Positions 13,726 through 24,910 of a DNA stretch of 64,000 nucleotides are shown one piece after another. The stretch covers positions 124,001-188,000 of the forward strand of contig VWZS01002368.1 of NCBI GenBank assembly GCA_013397075.1. The letters are read 5' to 3'. The notes beneath the pieces were generated by a model. It was not told the DNA's origin. It was given only the letters and a program-made list of their open reading frames with translations, and ran no database searches. The stretch comes from Rhabdornis inornatus (lineage: Eukaryota > Chordata > Aves > Passeriformes > Rhabdornithidae). A program made the position numbers and the translations under genes. Numbering within the stretch: position 1 is the first letter of the stretch; the number at the start of each line of letters is the position of its first letter.

Positions 13726-16700
13726 ATATCTGCATAGTAAATGTTTTGCCATTTCTACCCTCTGAGCAGAGCTGCCACTGTGGTTGTAGCTCTTGCCTTC
13801 CACTGCTGCAAGTCAAACACTTGGGAAATGTCATGTTTTTTCTGGGTGACTCGCATATCATTAGGTAAATGTGTTGTGCTGGGGCAGTAACAGGGTCTGA
13901 TATTTCAATGCAGAATTAAATTAACAGTACTATGTTTTTGTTCTCTGGTTTTCAGCCAGTCTTGGCCCTGTGCACCTTACAATTTCTGTAATGGCATAGA
14001 ATAATGCAGAAACCTGCTGGTTTCTCTGCATTGGCAGGTTTTGTGAATGGAACAGGTAGCATGTGAAGAAGCAGTTACAGGCTATCATGATGTATATGTG
14101 AAAGTGGGAAATTCAGGCTATGGGTATAATCCTAGTTCTGGCACATTTTGGTGCTTGTTTCTGTATCCTTAACAGTCTTTTTTTAGGGTTCATGCACATG
14201 TATGGGCAATGTTAGGGTGGGGAGCTCCAGCACAGCCCCCAGCATGTGGTCTGGCTATGGAAATGATGGAGTAGCTGGTGCTGAGGCTCTCTGGAGTGCT
14301 GGCAGTGGGAGCTGACAGCTCTGTCCACAGTGGCCACAGGCAAATGGCTGGGCCAGTCTTTGGTACCCAGAATGGCCAAGCACTTAATGTGGTTATACTG
14401 TAGTATCTGGTCTATTTAGGTGCTTTAATCAGCATTGTGAGTGTAAGCACAGGCATTAACAGCTTTTTATAAAGTTGGAAGACTCACTGTTAACAAGCAT
14501 GAAGCTAGTAGTTATGGTGTGCCTGAAATTTCCCTGGAAGCCTTTGAGTTGTTGAACAATTGTTATTAATTTTCTGTCTTGTATTCTGCATAGAATTGCA
14601 GGGTACTTTAAAACCATTCTAACTTCTATAAATTAGCCTGATTTCCTTTAAGCTGAAAGGCTTTGAGCTAATTAATCCTCTGAGTAGCTTTTCACAGTAC
14701 TAAGTTCCCAGCTTAGCTGATCTATTACCTTTATGGCGTGAATTAATTCCATGGAAGAAGTTAGCTTTCTCAGTGTGGGAACAGTGGTCCACCTGTGCTA
14801 CATCTCCACTGTGAAACTGTTTGTGGTTTTGTTCTCTTTTTATTTATTTATTTTTTAATTGTACATGAATAAGCGTATGTGTTTATATACAGGCAAAATG
14901 AAAAAAAAAATACAAAATTATAATTTGAAACTGTGGCCTACTTTATATGTGGCTACAAATGGAACTCCTGTGGGAAGAATTTATAGCATTATTATTTTCT
15001 TTGACAAAGATTGTGTGTTCCTTCAGTTGAAAAAAATGAGAAACCTTAATGGCCATGAGTTCTCACTGTTGGTGTAAAGAAGGTACTGGAAAATATTGGT
15101 CCTCTAACAGTTAGAATTAGGGTAAACACAAGAAAAGAAGTCCTATATACAAAATTACGTAGAGTAACCTTTATAAAAACAAACAAAAGGGATATAAAAT
15201 GAGATTATATATCCAGTTGTAGGAATGGACTTTAGAAGTTACAGGCAGAACTCTAAAAGCTGAGTCATAATATTCAGCAAGTTATAAGGAAAAATATGAT
15301 AAAGGCTATATCATGGAGGATATATTTTATATATCTGAGAGAAGATTAGTAAGATAGTGAAAGATGTCTGAAAATGAGCTTGGAATACTTCGTGCAATTC
15401 AGGTTATTTTAAATATACTAGAAAGGACTTTGTAGAAAGAACTATACAAGCCAACAAAGGAATGACTCAACACCCCCCAAAACCTCAAGTACATTAAACT
15501 TAAACAACATCTAGCAGCTACTGTGTGTATATATGCATTGAGAAGAAAAGATGAACAGTAGATTCTTATTGACATGCTGTAAATTTTAAAGCTATATTCA
15601 AATATCAAACTAGACATACTTTCTCTGAAATGATTATTTCTTCCCAGCAGGAAATAAATTTGGGCATGAAATACCTTTTCTCTTATAAAAAATATTCCTG
15701 TGAGAAAACATTTCTTTGTATGGTTTGTAATTCTGGAGATCTTAGCTTCTACCATGAATTAGATTTCTATAGAAAACAGGAGAGTACCAAAAACTTCAAG
15801 TTATATTACTAGGTGGTAACTAAATTATTTTTAGCACTTTAAAATATTTGTGCTAGATGTAGGATAAGATATCTGGTTTTCAAGGATAAATCCAGTAAGT
15901 TTCTGCTAGCTGAATATAGCCTGAACTTTCTACATACAGATTCAGTACCTGTCTTAAGAGAGCCGCAACTTGAAAAGCTGTCCAGTTCTCAAACTCCTCT
16001 TGAGATGGTAGTTTTGTGGTCATGCTTCTATCCAGGGAGAAAGACTTGATCTGCATGAATAATACTGAACTCTTGCTTTACTGTTTTTTAGTTTTGTAGA
16101 AATCCGAGGAGGAAGTATTTTTTGCAACTTTTTTCCTGTTTCCTCACTTAAAGTGAACGCCTGTGAAGGGTGATTTAGGAAGTACCAATGTTGTTGTGTG
16201 AGTGACTCCTGTATAAGGAAACTGGTTGTTATATCAACATATGCACCTACCTGTTATTATTGAAAAAGCTGAAGTGTCATCTGCTGTTCTCAAAATTTTC
16301 CTGCATGTATTTTTACTGTTAGTGACTGACAGGTCAGTTGTTGCCAGTGAATACCTTTTTGCTATTTTCTGACTTGGCAGAACACTGAACCTGGCAAAAC
16401 TCAACTCCCAGATTTTCAGAAATAAGATTGAAGCTCTTGCATCTTAAATTTGGCCTGCTCAGAAAAACCTTTGAGGTGCTTGGCTGGCATGTTATGAAAA
16501 CATTATGTTGACTTTCATAGTGCTTTGTAGTGTTCGATGTTTCATAATGTTGGCTGTGAGTTTTTCCAAGGGGGGCACCATCTTTCTGGATGACAGGAGG
16601 CAGCAATACTCCTTCCACTGTATGCAGAAGCAGGAGAGAGGTGCATGTATTCCTTAGGAAGTGTTACTTGCCTGGTTTGAGTGCAGGAGTGATTTTGTCA

Positions 16701-19554
16701 TTTGTAGAGTCTTCATGTATTGTGAAGGTGGGAAGCAGCTGGGTAGGAGATGTGTGAGTTACAGGTTTAATGGCTGCTTACAGGAAACAGCAAAATAACA
16801 GATGGCATTAGGTGTGAAACATGAATAATGAGTGCAGATATTTATGTGGTACAGGCTGTTTGCTTACTGAGTAGGTGTAAGCACTCCTAGTTCAGAACAC
16901 CTCAAAGGCAAATTAAAAATAGTGCTTTAAGAATTCTGCAGTTCAGTGCGTGCTGCCAGCTGTACCTTCTCCTCCTCCTTTGACTGCCCATCAGGCTGGG
17001 AGCATTTTCTGAATTTTCTGAGGAACTGCTCCTGGCTGCCAGCTGCTCTCTGCTGTCACCTTCCTGCAGTGCCTGGTGGCTGCAGGGAGAGCTGCAGCTC
17101 TGCCCTGCTCGCTGCCCCGCCTTGCTGTGCCCAGGCATCCTCCTCCTGCTGCCTGCTTTCTGTCTGTTCTCTCTCAACACTAAATTGTGGCTAGTTCTTC
17201 TGTGTTAGCATTGCCTTAATTTGTGTTCTAGGCTCTTAGGACAGTACTCTTAAAAGGCCAGTGTTTATGCAGTCTGCCTCTCTCCACTGAATGAGGCAGA
17301 TCTGTTTGGGAAGGTCGTGCTCAGTTTCGTGCTCCCAGTGGGGCTGTAGCATAGGTGGTTCGCCCAAAGGGACTGTAAGACTCATAAGAAATATTTTTCC
17401 ATTTGTGTTTTAGTAAGATTAAATATAATGACAAGAGGGAAAAAAAAAAGAAAAAACCAGGGACATGGGGCAGCTCATCTGGGATCCTGCATCTCTTCTC
17501 TTGATGCTGATGTTGCCCTTGGCTCGATTGATGCTGTAATTTTCTGTCCTTAAGTGAATGTGACAGAAATTGAGAATATAGTCATGCACTTCTACTTGCT
17601 TTCCATTACCCTCAAGGGGATTATTTCAAGAATTGTTGGCTGGAGAGCCCCAAATTAGATTACTGATTCTACTTAGTACCCTCACACTTCTAGTTCCTCT
17701 GTATCACCTTCCATGGTGTGATAAACCCAAATAAATATGTGCACTTGAACACATGTTGGCTGTGAGGGCTTTAGTGGGGGGAGTTCTTGAGCAGAATACT
17801 GAAGCTTCCAGTGTTCCCCAGATAAAGATAGGCCACAGAAATGGTTTCTTTCCAACTTTCAGGTGCTTACATAAAATTTTGAAGCAGGTTGTAGATACTT
17901 AAATGTGAAGCAGCACTAGCCTAGGGCAGGTCAGGCTTGCTTGCTACTTGAAAATTCCCTGGAGCCTCCTATCTGCTATGAACTTTGGCAGGCTTAAAAA
18001 TGTATTTGGGTATATGTACAGAGAGTAATCTGCTATTTTAAAAACTTGTGTCTTACTGGCGACATTAACACTGGTAATCTGTACTGTTTACAATTTCACT
18101 CCTCCAAAAAAAGGTAGAAATATGATTCTATATATTAGGAAATTTAATTTTTTTGAGCCCTAATGAAAAAGGACATCTAATACTTGAGAACTACCATATT
18201 TCAGAGGAATCTAAATGTGTGTATTTTATACACCAGGTATTTTGTCCTCTAAAGAGAAATTAATTTCCATACAGAGCCTGTATATCAAGCAGAGTTAACA
18301 CATCTTTACACTATAGATTGACAAAAGTTAATTTCCTAGAGTCTGAAATGTGCAAGCAACATAAAGAACAAGTTTTTGCAGGCTACAGCTCCTTGGCTTT
18401 TTGTAAATTAAGTTCTCAATTTGTGATTTCATAGAGATAGTTAAAAAGCAGTATAAAAACTGTTTCCTAGATCATAGCACTGGCATTTCTTACTAGATAC
18501 CCTCTATATGTTCATGAACATAAACACTAAATGTGTTAAATTTATCTCAAAACTTTCAAAGTCATGTTTGGCTTTGCAAAACCCCATAGCAGCTGCAAGC
18601 AACTCGTTTTACTGGATGTAACATTGGAATACTGCCCCGGGAAAATATACTTGAGCTAAATAGGTCAATAAATATTACTTTACAGAAAATATGAACTGTT
18701 GTCCCTGTTTGTTTTTTTTCCAATTTTATACAAAAATAATGAAAGTAACATGACTTACCGCGTAGTCATTTTTTATTCTCCCTGGCACTCATGTTGGAGT
18801 TGATTCCAAATAAGTTACAGGAGCAGTTTCTCATGTCTGCTCTTCCTCCTTAAACTGTCCCATATGTATTTTGTTGTTGTTAGTGTGATTGACAGGCTTG
18901 GCATTCATGGTGGGTGGGAGAAAAACCTTCTTAAAGTAAAAAGCTAGAATATACTCATAGTCTAAATAAGTCTATAAAGAACATTGGAAAATGAAGTCTT
19001 GCTTACAGCTTTCTGTCTAGAAGTTTGATAAAAGTCTTGCTAATTGGTTTTGTCTTTTTCTTTTTTTCATTTAACAGGAAACAAAAATAGCAACGTAATC
19101 AACAGAAATCAGAGTCTGAAAGGGACCTGGAGAGATCTTGGCAGGGCTTCAGCAGAGAGGCAGGATCAAACACAACTAGAGGAAATTGGGTCAGTCTTGG
19201 AAATCAGTTCAGTAACCCATTTTTTAAACTGAATTTTTGGGGATACATCAGATTCCCCCACGTCCTTAAGTGGAACAGCAGGAAGGAGATCTAGAATAAA
19301 TGTTGTGGTCTACTGCTGGAGGGGGCAAAAGGAAATGTCTGTTTGTAAGGATAATTGCTGTCTAAGCAGCAGATGGGCTTGACTAGGACATCCTGCTGTT
19401 TCTGAAGGAGTAAACCCAGTTTCATGAGCATTTGTTCATAAGTAGCGGTTTGGGAAACCCTTGTTAAGTCTTTTCTCTTTCAGCACACTCTTCAATGTGG
19501 CTGTATCTTACTGAAAAATGATGTGTCTAAACTGGTCCCAGTGTACTGTTTGTC

Positions 19555-20045
19555 CCATGTAAACCACTTCTGGCTCAGTCGTATCCTGATAGATATTTAG
19601 GATTGTGCTTGTTATGCAGCACTCATGTTATTAACAAAATCCTGAATACAGGTAAGACTAGGGCAAACTCCTGTGGAACTCTACTTGAAATGCTCTGAGT
19701 TTGGAAGTGATTCACAGGATATGCTCTCAATGACAGTCAGATAACCTCTTACAACAAAGAGTGCTTTAGTCACGTTTCTCTGGTTTGTATGTGATAATTT
19801 TTATGTGGGACCTTATTAAAAGCATCAGTGATTATATGGGCTTTGTGCCCCTTGACTAGGTAGCTATCATTTGCATTGTATATTTGTGAGAATTGAAGTT
19901 GGGCTGACTGTTCTCTAGTTTGCTCTCCTCCTTCCCCCGTGGCATTCAAGGGGAGATATTTGCCCTATAGATACGAGGTATGAAAATGCAGTTCCAGAGT
20001 CTTGAGTTTCCTGAATTAGATTGTTTTATATGATTTTTGGACAAT
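19555..20045 (-). mobile_element. Ancient CR1/L3-type LINE fragment (reverse transcriptase region)
   Basis: Read on the + strand, this segment follows, in order, blocks I recall from reverse-complemented CR1-group reverse transcriptase DNA. A TGTGGAACTCTACTTG block is at about 19670, a TGTGGGACCTTATTAAAAGC block at about 19806, and a GGGCTGACTGTTCTCTAGTT block at about 19900. These correspond to the parts encoding the lower palm and the region following it. The element therefore lies on the minus strand. It is heavily diverged, with deletions and stops, and encodes nothing intact. The right boundary is uncertain. The call rests on remembered consensus, not on an alignment. Confidence 0.5.
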
Positions 20046-21913
20046 TAAGGAATTTTTCAGAGGCCAAAGAGAGCCACACCTGCCCGAGAACTTAATGGAT
20101 CTTTGCCAATCTCCTTATTTTCTGTCACAGTATTTTTCTCCATCCTTGTTTCTATGAGAGCATTCAGTGCTATAGCAGGGAGAATCAGGACATAATATAT
20201 CCATGCTTGTCCAAAAGTTATGAAAATCTTCATGTTATGGAATGGACACATGGGTTTTTCCCCATGCCTGTTGTTCTAGTTTTGCTATGTGGCACTTCTT
20301 GGGATCACAAAAGGCTGAAAGCCAAAGAAGCCTCAAATGGAAAAAATATTAAAACAAAACTCAGACCCCAAAAACTTGCTGAGAATGGTTAGTACCATTG
20401 CTACACCAAGGCTATACACTGTTTTGAAACCTATCACCTTTAAATCACTTCCACTATATACGGTTTGCTGCATAAATAAGCCCTTTTTCTTTATTTTAGT
20501 CATTCTTCAATCCATTTCTGGGGCATGTAGTTTCAACTGAATTTTAATTACTGCTGAATGCTGGGGGATTTTGTTTTCATGTTTTGTCGCAGAGACTGGA
20601 TACATGACATAAACTCCATTGTCTCAAGGACAATTGCTCTTTGTGTTATCACTTAACCTTCTGAAATGTTTTGATATGGCTTTTAATTTTAGTTTGACCT
20701 TCTCTTTGGACCTAGCAATAGATTCAGCTGTTATTCTAGAGAGCTTCACCGCAACGAACCATGCATTAAAAATGTACTTATTCTCATAGGTATTTGTTTG
20801 TAGCCTGAATTTTGCACCTAGTTTTCTTTATCTTTTCAAAAAATCATGTTTTTAACTAGTACAATAAAATATAGCGGTAATAAAACCACAGCCTGCTACA
20901 AAAGTGACATTGTTCATTAGACATTCTCTTTGATTTTTTTGAAGGCTGGAATTGATGCTGTAGTGTTTGGTTGTGATATCCTTTACAAGTACTCAGCATT
21001 CTTTGCTGTTTAACTGAGCTACTTTTTTGATTATTATTCTTTTGAACACATTGGTAAAACTTTCTGTCTGTTCCTCTAGACTCATATGCTGCCTTGTATA
21101 GTTTGCATTTAGACTTTATAAAGTTTCTTTATAAGACCTTTCCTTTGAAATTCATCTGTGTTGACTCTTCTGATAAAATATGGAAAAATGTGTATGAACA
21201 GCTTTCCATCTGGCAACATTTTTATGCACTAAAACCTAGTAAATAAATTTAAAAACAGAAAATCAGTATTATTTCAGTGTCTTGCCTTATTTAAATGAAA
21301 TTCCTAGGCACCTTAAATTTGAAATGCTGTGGCTGATGCTTGTTTTAAATTATTTTTTAATATTTTCTGATGGATTTTGTTAGTATAATGAGTTCTTGTT
21401 CAACCACTACTGATTTTTTTGAGGCTTGAGCATTGATATATGTAGAAAGTATTTTACCATGCCCATGACTCTTGCTATGAAATAAATGGAAAAATGTCAA
21501 AGTAATACTTCAGCTCTCAGTGGGCATCATTGCATGGTATGCAGTGGAAGATCTCAGCAAAGTTGACCCTGTTGGTGCATATATATTGTATAGTACAGTG
21601 CCATGGTATGTTATGGTACTGCATTATGTGTGTCTGTGATTCTGACATGCAGGTTTCATTCAAAAACTTGTACCATGTGAATTCTTAAAGGTCAGAACTT
21701 CAGTTCTCCTACTTTTTTAGAACAACTGAGATAAATAACTGGATGGGGGGAACAGGACACTGCAAAATCCAGGATCTTTCTGTAGGACAGAAGGAGGTCT
21801 GAGGGAAACTTGGCTATATGTTATAGAGAAGAGGGAGAGTCTGGGAACAGAATCTGAAATATAAACTTGTTTGGGCAAGGTATTTATTGCTTATTGTCAC
21901 AAAGACAGCATGT

Positions 21914-21937
21914 GGAAGGAAGGAAGGAAGGAAAGGA
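21914..21937. repeat. Short GGAA microsatellite
   Basis: About five consecutive GGAA/GAAG units in a purine-rich stretch. Such GGAA runs can bind Ets-family factors, but nothing nearby indicates use. Confidence 0.75.
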
Positions 21938-23891
21938 GCAAGAAGTGATTGTTTTGGGAGGACCAGAGGGTTCAGGGGAGCATGCTATTCACTATTCAAG
22001 AGGAACGGGGTGGAGTGTCTGTGTCAGCTGGCCAGCATCCAGATATTGTTTGGACCAAAACTAAACAGACCTCCTCTCTACTTTCAATCAGCAGATCCCT
22101 GAAAATGAAGTTGGGAAAATGAAGTTCGGAGCCTGTTAAATAAAGGCAGACAAAAGGACGAATTCCAAAGAGGAATGGGAGCTTGAAGATAGATTGAGAA
22201 ATAGAGAGTAGATAGAGAAATTGAAGAGATTGACTAAAAGGGAGATGGTTTTAGAAGTGGGAGGGTACAAAAAGTAAAGAAAATGAGAAAGGAGACAAAC
22301 TGAATAAATCAAGGGTTTTGGATTCATAAATAGGGCTTTTGTATGTCTTATGTCCTTAGCCTGCTGACATAGATAAAATTTAATGAGCAGAATTTATTTG
22401 ACAGTCAACAGAGAATATGATAAAATCTCAATAAGAAGGACCTTGAAAGCTGAGAGATCTACTTTTTTTAAATTCTGACTGTATTTGGGGAGATATCAAA
22501 AAGATATTTCAAGAGATACTATGTTTATGTTAATAAATTGTAAATGAAAATCTATCAAGAAGAAAATGACAAACTGCTTTTGAATTTTTCTCATTTGAGT
22601 CACAAAACTTAAACTCAGTAATTTCATAACCTTTTATTCTAGATTCTTTTTATTAGCTTGGTTTTGTTTATCATTTAGGTGATGGTAATGTTGTTGAACA
22701 TCTATCACCATGGTATTAAGTGAAATTATATCTAGGTAAAATGATCTCATGATTACAGGAGAGGTATGAAAGGAACAAACAGCCAGTGATGGATTGTTTC
22801 CCAGACCAAATGTGGAGGAGTCTTCTATTGTTATATGGTGAATAAAACCAGAGTTGGGTGTGCTTATGTCAATTTTCTTTTCATTTTTCATGTGAACTTG
22901 CTTTTGTCAACCTTCCTCCCATACCTTTAGCATCTCCAGTTCCATTGTCACAGAGATACTAAAGAAAAACCATGAATTTTCTCACAGGTATTTTCTTTGC
23001 ACAGTGCCAAAGTGCCTTGAATGAATCAGTGACAATACAAGTTGTTTCTGTTTATTCTCTTCTCTTTTCTAAAGACAGAAGCCATCCTAATCATGTTACT
23101 TTCCAAGGAAATGTGTGTTGCCTATTGGAAAAATGCTGGGGGGGATTTTGTTAGACCAGGTGGAATTAGTGGGAATGGGGGTAGTAGTTGACTGCAGCTT
23201 ATGTTGGTACCATTAAAGTGTATCTCAAGATTTCTTGCTGTTCTTGGGGCATGTACTAGGAAATGTTTGCCTCAGTATTCATTTATATTGGAAACTAATG
23301 GAGGATACTCCAGTAGCACTTCTCTTGTGTGTTAAAAACATTCCTCTGATCAGCTTTTTATGGTCTGGATATGAGGTGTTTGGTATGCATCCATGTACTG
23401 ACAGCATTATAAATATTGCATCTCTGACCTTCAGATTTTCTCTTTTGATCTCTGGTTAAATGATATATTTGCCAGTCTGATGCTGCTGACATTCTGTCTG
23501 TTTGGTCTAGCATTGTTATGCCATGATTCCTTGTGATCCCATTGTCATGGGAATGATATATCTCAAATAATAAATATGCTTTGAAGCAATGTGTGGAATA
23601 AACACAGTGGCTAAACTGCATTTACAAGAAGAGTTTTTATTTTAAAATGCCTACTTCAGTGTACAGTATAAATTATTTACCCAGTGTCAATATATTTAAC
23701 GCTGCTGTTTTATCAGATAGTATAAAGGAGGATAAGCTACTATTTGGGTGGATAGTAAATGTCTAAATTATGGTTTTAAGCAAATTTCCCCTTACTTTTG
23801 TTTTCCCTTGCACTGCATTGGGCAAATCTGCATTTGCAAGACAAACTGTAGTAGAAATAGAAACTTCCTGATTTCCCTCAGTGATAAATGC

Positions 23892-23959
23892 TTCACTTCT
23901 CTAGAAATATTCTCTTCTCTAGAACTGGTGAATATTAACTTCAGTTCTAGAGAAGTGAA
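23892..23959. repeat. Inverted repeat with one right arm and two alternative left arms
   Basis: The right side holds CAGTTCTAGAGAAG (23942-23955), the exact reverse complement of CTTCTCTAGAACTG (23914-23927). Extended to 23945-23959, it is also the exact reverse complement of TTCACTTCTCTAGAA (23892-23906). The loop of the inner pair is 14 bases. The two left arms share the core CTTCTCTAGAA. A relic of a small transposon end or a local templated switch is possible; no role is shown. Confidence 0.7.
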
Positions 23960-24639
23960 TCATAAACCATAGGAAGTGAGAGAGAAGAAATTAACACAAA
24001 AATTTGCACTCTACTATAGAGTTTTTCTTATGCTTCTTCTAGGTTTTTTAACACCTCAAAAGCAGTTCTACCTTAGAATTCTATTTTTCAAAAGTTGATA
24101 ATGTTACCTGCATTCCTGATAAATTGAAGTCTGTTTAGATTCAAGTATTTTATGAAAAGTCAGTGAGTCAGGGGTTTTTTACGCATAACCTTCATATACT
24201 TGTTCCTTTGTTATTAAAATGAAATGAGAACTTTAAAAAAAAAGTTGACAATGAATGTCAGGCTGATAAAAACCTCATGACTGACCTTCAAAGCAATGAG
24301 ATTTGACTATGATATGGTTATCCACTGAGGCCAGAAGTTACAAATTAGATGATGCAATGATGACTTTCATCCTCTGGAACGTACATGTTCTGCATAACAT
24401 CCCATGCCTCATTTGTCACCTCTTTTCCACTGTCTGGAGCATGATCTATTATTTCTGCTTGCAATTTTGCATCTCTCCATTGTTGGCAGACTACAGCAGA
24501 CAATTGAATTCCATGGCAATTCTCTCCTCTTGGTCAGCTGTGCCCCAGTTCATAATGCTTCAAATGCTGTCCTGTGTATGTGATTGGCACATATGAGTGC
24601 AAAAGCTGTGGGAACCTACACTGGCCCTGACACATCTGT

Positions 24640-24910
24640 ATCAGCAAAATGAATTGGAATGGCCCATAGCTTATAACAGATTAGAACTTATTTAATGTCC
24701 TAGTAGAATTGCTTTTAACTGTATTCATCTCCACTCTTTCCTGTTGATTAGGGTGGCTGGCCTTTAGTTGGAATTTCAGGCACAGAAATAATTTTATTGT
24801 TTGGAGTCAATATTCTGCCACAGCATGTGCTGCAGGAACTCTGATCCAGTGTCTCTATTGCATCACTGACATGATGCCATCAGTCACTGGCCAGTCCAGC
24901 TTTTGGATTT
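24640..24910 (-). mobile_element. Possible second ancient CR1/L3-type LINE fragment
   Basis: The stretch around 24752-24776 reads GGTGGCTGGCCTTTAGTTGG on the + strand. It is followed by a GTTTGGAGTCAATATTCTGCC block, in the order expected from a reverse-complemented CR1-group reverse transcriptase segment. It covers part of the same region as the fragment at 19.6-20.0 kb, so it would be a separate copy. Divergence is high and both ends are uncertain. Confidence 0.33.

Larger units (their letters stand above)
1..19554. other. Intergenic DNA upstream of DNTT, left part
   Basis: No gene was recognised on either strand. Open frames are short and unlike known proteins, none shows a family motif, and no paired splice sites join them. 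The DNA is AT-rich with poly-T runs (for example near 5427-5443, 17 T) and GC-richer patches near 5.8, 7.3, 8.8, 14.3 and 17.0 kb. BLNK, expected on the minus strand in this direction from synteny, was looked for by its start and SH2 motifs and not seen. Short exons of an unfamiliar gene or a long non-coding RNA could be missed by eye. Confidence 0.6.
20046..24640. other. Intergenic DNA, no gene seen
   Basis: AT-rich DNA with short unrelated open frames only. It contains a (GGAA)n tract near 21918-21937 and the inverted repeat at 23892-23959. No splice-linked coding segments, tRNA boxes or other RNA gene signatures were recognised. Confidence 0.55.

Noticed and set aside
17340..17375. GGTTCG string resembling part of a tRNA T-arm
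   Set aside because: No matching A box, anticodon arm or acceptor stem surrounds it.
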